Below the pieces are notes generated by a model that had not been told where the DNA came from, made no database searches, and was given only the letters and a program-made list of their open reading frames with translations. From Microbacterium rhizosphaerae (GTDB lineage Bacteria > Actinomycetota > Actinomycetes > Actinomycetales > Microbacteriaceae), in assembly GCF_034120055.1 (NCBI RefSeq), contig NZ_CP139368.1:930001-994000 (forward strand): 64,000 nt of DNA, given 5' to 3'. The position numbers were made by a program, and so were the translations under genes. Below are positions 25,815 to 35,050 of the stretch, piece after piece (positions within the stretch are counted from its first letter, which is position 1; the number at the start of each line of letters is the position of its first letter).

Positions 25815-26771
25815 GTGAGCGAAGAGCCCCTGGAATCCCGTCGCGTCTACAGCTATCTCGGACCCGCGGGCACCTTCACGGAGGCCGCGCTCGCGCAGGT
25901 CCCCGAGGCCCGCGGCCAGGAGTGGCGTCCGGTGCGCAACGTCGGCGAGGCTCTCGCCGACGTCGTCGAGGGGCGTTCGAACGCAGCCATGATCGCGATC
26001 GAGAACTCGGTCGACGGCGGCGTCACCACGACGCAGGACGCCCTGGCGACGATCCCCGGGCTGCGGATCGTCGGCGAGTATCTCGTGCCCGTGAACTTCG
26101 TGCTGGTCGCCCGGCCGGGGACGCGGCTCGAGGACGTCACGGTGGTCGCCGCGCACCCGGTGGCCTACGGGCAGTCGCTGCAGTGGCTGACGACCAACAT
26201 CCCGGGCCACGAGCACCTTCCGGCGGCCAGCAATGTCGCGAGCGCGCTCGGCATCGCGGAGGGCACGAGCGGTGCGGATGCCGCCGTCGCCGCTCCCGGC
26301 GTCGTCGCGCACCACGAGTACGAGGTGCTGGCGGAGGACATCGGCGACAACTCCAACGCCGTGACGCGCTTCGTGCTCGTCAGCCGCGTCGCACCGCCGC
26401 CGGCGCCCACCGGCGCCGATAAGACCTCGCTCATCGTCGAGCTGCCCGAGGACCACCCCGGCGCCCTGCTCGATCTGCTCGAGCAGTTCGCGACCCGCGG
26501 CATCAACCTGTCGCTCCTGGCCTCCCGTCCCATCGGCGACGAGCTCGGCCGGTACCGGTTCGTCATCGACGCCGACGGGCACATCGAGGACGAGCGCATG
26601 GCCGACGCCCTCCTGGGCCTGCGCCGCTTCAGCCCCAAGGTCGTCTTCCTCGGCTCCTACCCGCGCGCCGACCGGGTCATCATCCGCTACCCCCAGCGCT
26701 ACTCCGACGAGGTCTTCGTCGAGGCGCGCGACTGGCTGCGCGGCCTCATCGCCGGCGAGCCCGAGGTCTGA
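25815..26771 (+). CDS. pheA: Prephenate dehydratase
   Basis: 318 residues. N-terminal catalytic domain: YSYLGPAGTFTEAAL, AMIAIENSVDGGV, and the TRF catalytic motif in NAVTRFVLVS near residue 188. A C-terminal ACT domain follows (KTSLIVELPEDHPGALLDLLEQF, then LASRPIGDELGRYRFVIDADGH with the ESRP-like phenylalanine-binding motif reading ASRP). It converts prephenate to phenylpyruvate in phenylalanine synthesis and should be feedback-inhibited by phenylalanine. No chorismate mutase domain is fused. TAGGCT at 25803-25808 lies six bases before the GTG, so it is predicted leaderless. Confidence 0.95.
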   Translation: MSEEPLESRRVYSYLGPAGTFTEAALAQVPEARGQEWRPVRNVGEALADVVEGRSNAAMIAIENSVDGGVTTTQDALATIPGLRIVGEYLVPVNFVLVARPGTRLEDVTVVAAHPVAYGQSLQWLTTNIPGHEHLPAASNVASALGIAEGTSGADAAVAAPGVVAHHEYEVLAEDIGDNSNAVTRFVLVSRVAPPPAPTGADKTSLIVELPEDHPGALLDLLEQFATRGINLSLLASRPIGDELGRYRFVIDADGHIEDERMADALLGLRRFSPKVVFLGSYPRADRVIIRYPQRYSDEVFVEARDWLRGLIAGEPEV

Positions 26772-26827
26772 TCACCGCAGCCCCCAGCACATGCCGGGGG
26801 CGGCCGCGGCCCTTCCCCTGCGCAACA

Positions 26828-26890
26828 GCGGTGATCCGGCGGATATCGGGCAGCCAACGCAGGATCGCCCTATTTCCGCCGGATCACCGC
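26828..26890. repeat. Long inverted repeat between convergent pheA and nitroreductase genes
   Basis: Arms 26828-26851 and 26867-26890 pair over 24 bases with two mismatches; the outer 16 (GCGGTGATCCGGCGGA and its complement) are perfect. The loop is 15 bases. A third partial copy (CCGCCGGATC) follows at 26895-26904. It may act as a bidirectional terminator and looks like a REP-type element. Confidence 0.7.
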
Positions 26891-26927
26891 CAATCCGCCG
26901 GATCGCAGCAACCGGCCTTCGGGCGAC

Positions 26928-27521
26928 TCAGGCGCTGCGGAGCACGAGCTCGTCGAGCGTCAGGCGCTGGCGGGGAGCCACCTCGCGCTCGCGCAGCGCG
27001 TCGGGCAGCGCATCCACGTCTCCGGGCACGCCGAGCGCGATCACCGAGACGACCTTGAGGGTCTCGCCGAGGCTGAAGGCGGCCTTGAGCGCCTCGCCGT
27101 CGAAGCCGCCCATCTGGTGGGTGTGCAGGCCCTCGTGCTGCGCCTGCACCGAGAGGTGCGCGACGGCCTGGCCGAGGTCGTAGGTCGCCCACGGGCGCTC
27201 GCGGCCCTCGGCATCCGTCGTCTCGGCGATGTTGACGATGAGCACGGCGGCCGAGTCGGCCCATGCCTGGTTGAAGCCCATCAGCGCGTCGTGGATCGCG
27301 GTGAACTCCGAGGATCCCCGGTGTGCCACCACGAAGCGCCACGGCTGCGAGTTGTTGGCGGAGGGCGCCCAGCGGGCGGCCTCGAGGAGCACGTCGACGA
27401 CGTCGGGCGAGACGACGGCGTCGCGATCGTACGCGCGGGGGCTCCAGCGCTCGACGAGGGCGCCGATCAGGGGGGCGTCGGTCTGGGCGAAACGGGGGGC
27501 GATATCGGATGCGAGGGGCAT
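26928..27521 (-). CDS. Nitroreductase family oxidoreductase
   Basis: 197 residues, FMN-dependent nitroreductase fold. Motifs: ERWSPRAYDRDAVV near residue 25 (FMN phosphate arginines), ARWAPSANNSQPWRFVV, and GLHTHQMGGFD. Such enzymes reduce nitro compounds, quinones or flavins with NAD(P)H; the physiological substrate is unknown. No clear ribosome site precedes the ATG. A TTGACGCGTCAA palindrome 48 bases upstream may be an operator. Confidence 0.88.
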   Translation of the reverse strand: MPLASDIAPRFAQTDAPLIGALVERWSPRAYDRDAVVSPDVVDVLLEAARWAPSANNSQPWRFVVAHRGSSEFTAIHDALMGFNQAWADSAAVLIVNIAETTDAEGRERPWATYDLGQAVAHLSVQAQHEGLHTHQMGGFDGEALKAAFSLGETLKVVSVIALGVPGDVDALPDALREREVAPRQRLTLDELVLRSA

Positions 27522-27568
27522 GGCCGTCTTTCTCGAGGGGGATGCCGGGACCTCATCGGCCCGTTTGG

Positions 27569-27580
27569 TTGACGCGTCAA
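27569..27580. promoter_or_regulatory. Palindrome TTGACGCGTCAA upstream of the nitroreductase gene
   Basis: A perfect 12-base palindrome in the gap between the threonine aldolase stop and the nitroreductase start. Its shape (TTGA-N4-TCAA) resembles MarR-family sites. No regulator gene adjoins it. Confidence 0.4.
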
Positions 27581-27654
27581 TCTAACCGCGTCGACCCTAT
27601 GGGTATTCCGAGAGCGCGGAGGAATCCGTCATCCCCCGAGCGGCGGACCGGGCG

Positions 27655-28722
27655 TCAGCCGCCGGTGATCTCCGCGATGGCCGCGACGAACGCGTCGATG
27701 TCGTCCTCGGTGGTGTCGAACGAGCACATCCAGCGGACCTCGTTGCGCGACGCATCCCAGTCGTAGAAGCGGAAGTGCTCGCGCAGCCGGTCCGCCACGC
27801 CGTCGGGGAGCGTCGCGAACAGGCCGTTGGACTGCGTCTTCTGGGTGAACGCGACCCCGCGGATCGAGCCGTCGGCGATGCCCGCCTCGACTCCGGTGCG
27901 CAGGCGCTGCGCCATCGCATTGGAGTGCCGCGCGTTGCGCAGCCACAGGTCGTTCTCGAGCAGCGCGACGAGCTGGGCCGACACGAAGCGCATCTTCGAC
28001 GCGAGCTGCATGTTGAGCTTGCGAAGGTAGGTGAGACCCGTGGATGCCTCGGGGTTCAGCACGACGATCGCCTCGCCGAGCAGGGCGCCGTTCTTCGTGC
28101 CGCCGAAGCTCATCACGTCGATCCCCGCATCGCGCGTGAAGGCGCGCAGCGGCAGGTCGAGGGCGGCGGCCGCGTTGGAGATGCGCGCCCCGTCCATGTA
28201 GACGCGCATGCCGAGCGCGTGCGCGTGGTCGGTGATGGCGCGCAGCTCCTCGACGGAATAGAGCGTGCCGAGCTCGGTCGACTGCGTGATCGCGACGGCC
28301 AGCGGCTGCGCACGGTGCTCGTCGCCCCAGCCCCACGCCTCGCGGTCGATGAGCTCGGGAGTGAGCTTGCCGTCGTCGGACGGCACGTTGAGGATCTTGA
28401 TGCCGGCGACGCGCTCGGGCGCCCCGCCCTCATCCACGTTGATGTGCGCGGTGGATGCCGCCACGACGGCGCCCCAGCGGGGGAGCATCGACTGGAGTCC
28501 CGTGACGTTCGCACCGGTGCCGTTGAACACCGGGTACGACTCGACGCCCTCGCCCAGGTGCTCGACGAACAGCTCCTGCAGGCGCTCGGTGTACGCATCC
28601 TCGCCGTACGAGATCTGGTGGCCCTCGTTGGCGGCGGCGATGGCGGCGAGCACCTCGGGGTGCACGCCCGAGTAGTTGTCGGAGGCGAAGCCGCGGACGG
28701 CGGTGTCGTGGATCGTGGTCAC
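27655..28722 (-). CDS. ltaE: Low-specificity threonine aldolase / beta-eliminating lyase
   Basis: 355 residues, fold-type I PLP enzyme. FASDNYSGVHPEVLAAI opens the domain, HINVDEGGAPE and YMDGARISNAAAAL (PLP-binding aspartate) are family motifs, and the PLP lysine is K210 in SFGGTKNGALLG. It cleaves L-threonine or allo-threonine to glycine and acetaldehyde. The GTG at 28722 is preferred; TAGGCT lies eight bases upstream and GGTGGA overlaps that gap, so leaderless or weak Shine-Dalgarno initiation are both possible. The upstream in-frame GTG at 28782 adds residues unlike the family. Confidence 0.9.
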   Translation of the reverse strand: MTTIHDTAVRGFASDNYSGVHPEVLAAIAAANEGHQISYGEDAYTERLQELFVEHLGEGVESYPVFNGTGANVTGLQSMLPRWGAVVAASTAHINVDEGGAPERVAGIKILNVPSDDGKLTPELIDREAWGWGDEHRAQPLAVAITQSTELGTLYSVEELRAITDHAHALGMRVYMDGARISNAAAALDLPLRAFTRDAGIDVMSFGGTKNGALLGEAIVVLNPEASTGLTYLRKLNMQLASKMRFVSAQLVALLENDLWLRNARHSNAMAQRLRTGVEAGIADGSIRGVAFTQKTQSNGLFATLPDGVADRLREHFRFYDWDASRNEVRWMCSFDTTEDDIDAFVAAIAEITGG

Positions 28723-28827
28723 GATCCACCAGCCTAAGTCGTCGGGCCTCTGGCTGGCATCGGAGGGTGAGCGACCGTGCACCCGCCGTGGTGCGGTGGT
28801 CGAATGGGCCGAGGGGAGTGAGTGCGG

Positions 28828-30447
28828 TCAGCGTGCGAGCGCGAGGTACTGGTGCACCTGGGCGATGGCCATGCCGCCCTCGCCGACAGCCGCCGCGACC
28901 CGCTTCACCGAGCCCGACCGGACATCCCCCACGGCGAAGATCCCGGGCGCGCTCGTCTCGAGCCCGAACGGGCGGCGGTCGGACGTCCACTGCGGGGTGG
29001 CCGCCGCATCCCCGCCCGTCGGGATGTAGTGGTGCTCGTCGCGGGCGATCTGCGCGGGGAGCCAGTCGGTGACCGCATCCGCCCCGATCATCACGAACAG
29101 GACGGCGTAGGGACGGGTCGTCGTCTCGCCGGTGGCCCGGTCGATGACGTCCACGGCCTGCAGACTGCGCTCGCCGTGCACGCCCACGACCTCGCTGCGC
29201 GTCTCGACACGGATGTCCTCGTTGGCCGCGATCTGGTCGATGAGGTACCTCGACATGCTGGCGTCGAGCGACTCGCCGCGCACCAGCAGCGTGACGGACC
29301 GCGCGAAGCGCGAGAAGAAGATCGCCGCCTGCCCGGCCGAGTTGCCGGCGCCGACGATCGCGATGTCGGCGCCCCGGGCGACGGTCGAGTCGCTCCGGGC
29401 GGCGCCGTAGAAGACGCCGTTGCCGAGGAAGCGGTCGATGTCGGGAACGGGCAGCCGCCGCCACGCCACGCCGGTCGAGATGATCACGACGGGCGCGCTG
29501 AGCGTCTCGCCGCCGTCGAGGACGATCTGCTCGCGCTCCGGGCGCAGGGCCTCCGCCGTGCGCGTGACGACGATCTCTGCGCCGAGGCGCCGGGCCTGCC
29601 GCAGCGCCCGGCTCGCCAGGTCGTCGCCGGAGATGCCGAACGGGAAGCCCGTGTAGTTCTCGATCCGAGTGCTCGTGCCCGCCTGGCCGCCGGGCGCGAG
29701 GCACTCGATGACCAGCGTGCGCAGCCCTTCGGCGGCGGCGTTCACGGCCGCGGTGAGCCCGCACGGACCGGCGCCGAGGATCACGACGTCGTAGCGTCCT
29801 GATGACGGCTCGATCTCGAGTCCGACGAGCTTGGCGATCTCGCGCAGCGCGGGCCCCTCGAACCGCCGGCCGTTCGGGAGCTCGATGATCGGGTAGGCCG
29901 CGGCATCCACCTCGTCCGGAATCGTGACGCGGTCGAACGGCACCTGATTGCGCGTGAGGAACACCACGGCCTCGCGGGTGGCGGCATCCGAGCGCGGTGC
30001 GATCACCCGCGCGGCAGCCTCGGGCTGCTCCGCGGCGACCGCCTGCAGCCAGTCCAGATACCGGCGGGCGAGGGATGCGACGAAGGCCGGCACCGACGGA
30101 GCCATCGACGCGAGCGTGTAGAACACCTGGGGGTCGAGCCGGATGATCCGCGTCGGCTCCGCCGCCCGCCCGCTCGCCGGGAAGGGCGTGCTCAGGGTCA
30201 TCGGCACCTCGCCGAAGAACATCCCCGGCCGTCGCTCCCCGATCACGCGCTCCTCGCCGTTGACGACCTTCGTCAGCTCGGCGCGACCGTCGATCACGAC
30301 GAAGAACGCGCGGTCGTCACCCTCGTGCGCGAAGTACTCGCCCGGGGCGAGGTGGATGTCCTCGACCGAGGTCGCGAGATAGTCGATCGCCGCCTGCGGC
30401 AGCTGCGCGAAGGCCTTGATGCCGCGCAGCTCCGCCGCGGTGATCAT
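28828..30447 (-). CDS. cNMP-binding domain fused to thioredoxin-reductase-like FAD oxidoreductase
   Basis: 539 residues. Residues 1-115 are a cyclic-nucleotide-binding fold (LAPGEYFAHEGDDRAFFVVIDGRAELTK, RRPGMFFGEVPMTL). Residues about 160-220 resemble a thioredoxin/glutaredoxin-like insert (VVFLTRNQVPFDRVTIPDE). From about 223 there is a TrxR-type flavoprotein: FAD site VVILGAGPCGLTAAVNAAAEG, NAD(P) site IAIVGAGNSAGQAAIFF, and GIFAVGDVR. The CxxC redox pair expected near GVFYGAA is absent, so it cannot work as a classical thioredoxin reductase. The ATG at 30447 overlaps the stop of a seven-codon ORF, suggesting coupled translation. Electron acceptor unknown. Confidence 0.9.
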   Translation of the reverse strand: MITAAELRGIKAFAQLPQAAIDYLATSVEDIHLAPGEYFAHEGDDRAFFVVIDGRAELTKVVNGEERVIGERRPGMFFGEVPMTLSTPFPASGRAAEPTRIIRLDPQVFYTLASMAPSVPAFVASLARRYLDWLQAVAAEQPEAAARVIAPRSDAATREAVVFLTRNQVPFDRVTIPDEVDAAAYPIIELPNGRRFEGPALREIAKLVGLEIEPSSGRYDVVILGAGPCGLTAAVNAAAEGLRTLVIECLAPGGQAGTSTRIENYTGFPFGISGDDLASRALRQARRLGAEIVVTRTAEALRPEREQIVLDGGETLSAPVVIISTGVAWRRLPVPDIDRFLGNGVFYGAARSDSTVARGADIAIVGAGNSAGQAAIFFSRFARSVTLLVRGESLDASMSRYLIDQIAANEDIRVETRSEVVGVHGERSLQAVDVIDRATGETTTRPYAVLFVMIGADAVTDWLPAQIARDEHHYIPTGGDAAATPQWTSDRRPFGLETSAPGIFAVGDVRSGSVKRVAAAVGEGGMAIAQVHQYLALAR

Positions 30448-30467
30448 GTGCGGGTGCCGGCGGTCAT
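30444..30467 (-). CDS. Predicted seven-codon leaderless upstream ORF (MTAGTRT)
   Basis: ATG at 30467 opens MTAGTRT and its TGA overlaps the ATG of the flavoprotein gene (ATGA). TATCTT at 30479-30474 stands exactly six bases before this ATG, the spacing of leaderless promoters elsewhere in the window, while the flavoprotein start has no ribosome site of its own. This suggests that ribosomes initiate on the uORF and restart at the overlap. Purely a sequence prediction. Confidence 0.45.
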   Translation of the reverse strand: MTAGTRT

Positions 30468-30528
30468 GCGCTGAAGATAGCGACAGCGCCGACGGCGGTC
30501 AACGGACCTGGGTCCGCGTCGGGAACGA

Positions 30529-30565
30529 CGAAGCGCGCCGAGCCCCCAGCACCCGGCGCGCTTCG
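30529..30565 (-). terminator. Terminator hairpin after the DUF6421 gene
   Basis: CGAAGCGCGCCG (30529-30540) and CGGCGCGCTTCG (30554-30565) form a perfect 12-bp stem with a 13-base loop, just downstream of the DUF6421 stop on the minus strand. Confidence 0.75.
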
Positions 30566-30572
30566 AGGTCTG

Positions 30573-32090
30573 TCAGACGTCGCTCCCGCGGATGCCCGCG
30601 GTCGACTCGATCACCGGCTTCATCTTCTTGTCGAGCGCCTCGAAGAACATCGAGAGCGGGAACTCGTCATCCATCACGGCATCCGTGTAGCCCTTCGGCG
30701 GGCCGGCGAGGATCTCATCCGGCAGCCCGCGCGCCCACGCCGAGGCGGGATTCGGGGTCAGCGTGCTGCGCACGAGGTCGTAGGCGGCCAGCCAGTGCGC
30801 CGTCTTGGGCCGGTCGATCGACTGCCAGTAGAGGTGGTCGATCGCGTCGCCGAGGGCGACGACCGCGGCCGGCACGGCATCCCAGTCGAACGTCAGCGCG
30901 GTGTCGGTCCAGTGCAGCACGCCCCGCTGGTGCAGCCAGGCGAACAGGAGTTGACCGCCGAGGCCGTCGTAGTTGCGCACGCGGCTGCCGGTGATCGCGA
31001 ACCGGAAGATGCGGTCGAAGATCACCGCGTACTGCACGAGCTTCGCGTGCTGCAGCATCTCGTGCTCGGTCGACCCCTCGACAAGCTCGGGGACCGAAGA
31101 GCCGAGGCCGGGGACCGAAGAGCCGAGCTCGGGGACCGAAGAGCCGAGCTCGAGGACCGCAGAGCCGAGCTCGGGGACCGAAGAGCCGAGGCCGGCGACC
31201 GAAGAGAGGCGCTTCTCGATCGCGACGCACTCGCGGTAGGCGGTGAGGTCGCAGCGCAGCTCCTCGAGCGAGTACAGGAAGTACGGCATCCGCTGCTTGA
31301 TCATGAACGGGTCGAACGGCAGGTCGCCGCGCATGTGGGTGCGGTCGTGGATGATGTCCCACATCACGAACGTCTTCTCGGTGAGCGCCTGGTCGTCGAG
31401 CATCGCGGCGGCGTCGGCGGGCAGGTCGAGCTTCGTGATCTGGGACGCCGCGCGCACGACGCGGCGGTAGCGGGCGGCCTCGCGGTCCTGGAAGATGGCG
31501 CCCCACGTGAACGTCGGGATCTCGCGCATCGCGACCGTCTCGGGGAAGAGCACCGCCGAGTTCGTGTCATAGCCCGGCGTGAAGTCGACGAGGCGCAGCG
31601 ACACGAAGAGCCGGTTCGTGTACTCCGTCTCGAGCTGCGCGATGAACTCGGGCCAGATGACCTCGACGAGCAGCGCCTCGACGTGGCGGTTCGACGACCC
31701 GTTCTGCGTGTACATCGGGAAGACGACGAGGTGACGGATGCCGTCCACGCGGTGCTGCTGCGGCTGGAAGGCCACGAGCGAGTCGAGGAAGTCGGGAACG
31801 CCGAAGCCGCCCGCCATCCATCGCTCGAAGTCGACGGGCAGCGCGTCGAGGTACGCGGCATCGTGCAGGAACAGCGGGGCGAGGGCGCGGATGCTGCGCA
31901 CGATCGTCTCGACGAGCTCGGCGGCGCGAGCCCTGTCGCCCTCGGCCGGAACACTGCCGTCCTGCGCCTGCAGGCCCTGAAGCTCGGTCGCGGCATCCTT
32001 CAGCGCGAGCCAGGCGACGGAGTTCTCGACGTCCTCGACGACCTCTGGCTCGCCGATGATCACCTGGTCGTGCGCGTGGGTGAGGGACAT
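30573..32090 (-). CDS. DUF6421 family protein with inserted heptapeptide repeats
   Basis: 505 residues, no signal peptide or membrane segment. I recognise it as a DUF6421-type actinobacterial protein of unknown function (ERWMAGGFGVPDFLDSLVAFQPQ, VVFPMYTQNGSSNRHVEALLVEV, FVMWDIIHDRTHMRGDLPFDPFM, LRCDLTAYRE). The HDRTHM stretch has histidines that could bind a metal. Residues about 296-335 are six copies of a seven-residue unit (consensus SSVPELG) from a 21-bp tandem repeat, absent from the surrounding family-like sequence. GGAGG lies eight bases before the ATG at 32090. It is divergent from an Lrp regulator and aminotransferase and may belong with them. Confidence 0.75.
   Translation of the reverse strand: MSLTHAHDQVIIGEPEVVEDVENSVAWLALKDAATELQGLQAQDGSVPAEGDRARAAELVETIVRSIRALAPLFLHDAAYLDALPVDFERWMAGGFGVPDFLDSLVAFQPQQHRVDGIRHLVVFPMYTQNGSSNRHVEALLVEVIWPEFIAQLETEYTNRLFVSLRLVDFTPGYDTNSAVLFPETVAMREIPTFTWGAIFQDREAARYRRVVRAASQITKLDLPADAAAMLDDQALTEKTFVMWDIIHDRTHMRGDLPFDPFMIKQRMPYFLYSLEELRCDLTAYRECVAIEKRLSSVAGLGSSVPELGSAVLELGSSVPELGSSVPGLGSSVPELVEGSTEHEMLQHAKLVQYAVIFDRIFRFAITGSRVRNYDGLGGQLLFAWLHQRGVLHWTDTALTFDWDAVPAAVVALGDAIDHLYWQSIDRPKTAHWLAAYDLVRSTLTPNPASAWARGLPDEILAGPPKGYTDAVMDDEFPLSMFFEALDKKMKPVIESTAGIRGSDV
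31085..31206. repeat. 21-bp tandem repeat inside the DUF6421 gene
   Basis: About six imperfect 21-bp units built on GAGCTCGGGGACCGAAGAGC. In frame they encode SSVPELG-type heptads. The repeat abuts CCTCGACAAGCTCGGGGACC, which resembles a widespread palindromic extragenic element, so the array may have grown from an inserted element. Confidence 0.75.
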
Positions 32091-32185
32091 GGGGGAAACC
32101 TCCGATCGTGGAGTCTGGCCGCGCTCGCGGCGTGATGTACGGAACATTTCCGGTGAAGAGGCCCGGATGCCGATAATCTTACGGC

Positions 32186-32719
32186 ATGACCGTCCCCCCG
32201 CCCACTCCGAACAGCGCGGGCGCGCTGCCCGAGGCCTCGCGGCGCGTGGGCCTGGCCGCGCCCACGCCGGAGCGTCTGGACGCTCCCGACGCCGTCATCG
32301 TGGCCGCGATCTCACGCAACGCGCGAGCGACGCTGTCGGAGCTGTCGGCCGAGGTCGGGCTGTCCGTGTCGGCCGTGCAGGCGCGGCTGCGCCGCCTCGA
32401 GTCGCGCGGCGTCATCTCGGGCTACCGGCCGATCCTCGACGCCGAGGCGGTGGGCAAGCCGCTGTCCGCCTTCGTCGAGATCACGCCACTCGACCCCGCC
32501 CAGCCCGACAACGCGCCCGAGCTGCTCGAGCACCTCGACGAGATCGAGGCCTGCCATTCGATCGCGGGCGACGCCAGCTACATGCTCTTCGTGCGCGTCG
32601 CGTCGCCGCGGGAGCTGGAGCGGCTCATCCGCGACATCCGGCTGGCGGCCAACGTGCGCACGCGCACGACGATCGTGCTGCAGACCTTCTACGAGAACCG
32701 GCCCATCGCACCGGCGTGA
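32186..32719 (+). CDS. Lrp/AsnC family transcription regulator
   Basis: 177 residues. Residues about 35-80 hold the HTH (AISRNARATLSELSAEVGLSVSAVQARLRRLESRGVISGY), residues about 85-170 the ligand-binding RAM/ACT-like domain (PLSAFVEITP, CHSIAGDASYMLFVRVAS, TTIVLQTFYENRPI). It probably senses an amino acid. TAATCT at 32174-32179 precedes the ATG by six bases: predicted leaderless. It sits between the divergent DUF6421 gene and the aminotransferase gene and is the natural candidate regulator of both. Confidence 0.92.
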   Translation: MTVPPPTPNSAGALPEASRRVGLAAPTPERLDAPDAVIVAAISRNARATLSELSAEVGLSVSAVQARLRRLESRGVISGYRPILDAEAVGKPLSAFVEITPLDPAQPDNAPELLEHLDEIEACHSIAGDASYMLFVRVASPRELERLIRDIRLAANVRTRTTIVLQTFYENRPIAPA

Positions 32720-34027
<1,308 letters not shown>

Positions 34028-34029
34028 CC

Positions 34030-35046
34030 TCAGCGCTTCGCGGTCACGTGCGCTGACAGCGCGGGGATGACGGTCTCGCCGTACACGCGCATCGTCTCCT
34101 CCTTGCTGTCGTGCTGGAGGTAGCCCGCGAACTGCGTGACGCCGAGGTCGCGGAGCTGTTCGAGCTTCGCGATGTGGTGCTCGGCGGAGCCGAGGATGCA
34201 GAACCGGTCGACGATCTCGTCCGGGACGAAGTCGACGTGGTCGTTCTCCGCCCGGCCGTGCGTGTTGTAGTCGTAGCCGCTGCGACCCTCGATGTAGGCG
34301 GTGAGCTCGTCGGGGACGGCGCCGTGGTGCCCGTACTTCGCGACGATGTCCGCGATGTGGTTGCCGACCATGCCGCCGAACCAGCGGCACTGGTCGCGCA
34401 TGTGCTCCCAGTCGGTGCCGATGTACATGGGGGCGGCCACGCAGAAGGCGAGCGCGTCGGGGTCGCGGCCGGCGGCGGCCGCGGCATCCCGCACCGTCGT
34501 GATCATCCACGCGGCGATGTCGACGTCCGCGAGCTGCAGGATGAAGCCGTCGCCGACCTCGCCGGCGACCTTCAGGGCGAGCGGGCCGTACGCGGCGACC
34601 CACACATCGAGGGTCGAGCCGCGGCTCCACGGGAACTGCAGGGTCGCACCGTTGTACTCGACCGGTCGCGAGTTCGCGAGCTCGCGGATGACGTGGATCG
34701 ACTCGCGCAGCTCCGCCATCGTCGTCGGCTTGCCGTTGGTCACCCGGACCGCGGAGTCGCCGCGGCCGATGCCGCAGATCGTCCGGTTGCCGTACATCTC
34801 GTTGAGGGTCGCGAACACGGATGCCGTGACCGTCCAGTCGCGAGTCGCCGGATTCGTCACGAAAGGCCCGACGACGATGCGCTTGGTCTCGGCGAGGATC
34901 GCCGAATGGATCACGTAGGGCTCCTCCCACAGGAGGTGCGAGTCGAAGGTCCACACGTGGCTGAACCCGTGCGCCTCGGCGAGCTTCGCGAGCTGCACCG
35001 TGCGCGCGGCGGGCGGGTTCGTCTGCAGGACGACGCCGAAGTCCAT
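34030..35046 (-). CDS. LLM-class (F420/FMN-dependent) oxidoreductase
   Basis: 338 residues, luciferase-like TIM barrel. MDFGVVLQTNPPAARTVQLAKLAE, FSHVWTFDSHLLWEEPYV, GPFVTNPATRDWTVTASVFATLNEM and RTICGIGRGDSAVRVTNG match the LLM family I know as TIGR03842, usually annotated as F420-dependent and often found beside dihydropyrimidinases. It lies four bases after the dihydropyrimidinase stop and belongs to that operon. Possible jobs are oxidation of a dihydropyrimidine or of another ring nitrogen compound; the cofactor cannot be settled by sequence. Confidence 0.88.
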   Translation of the reverse strand: MDFGVVLQTNPPAARTVQLAKLAEAHGFSHVWTFDSHLLWEEPYVIHSAILAETKRIVVGPFVTNPATRDWTVTASVFATLNEMYGNRTICGIGRGDSAVRVTNGKPTTMAELRESIHVIRELANSRPVEYNGATLQFPWSRGSTLDVWVAAYGPLALKVAGEVGDGFILQLADVDIAAWMITTVRDAAAAAGRDPDALAFCVAAPMYIGTDWEHMRDQCRWFGGMVGNHIADIVAKYGHHGAVPDELTAYIEGRSGYDYNTHGRAENDHVDFVPDEIVDRFCILGSAEHHIAKLEQLRDLGVTQFAGYLQHDSKEETMRVYGETVIPALSAHVTAKR

Positions 35047-35050
35047 CGGG

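Noticed and set aside
31085..31206. Possible CRISPR-like array
   Set aside because: Units are contiguous 21-mers without spacers, are in frame, and no cas genes are near.
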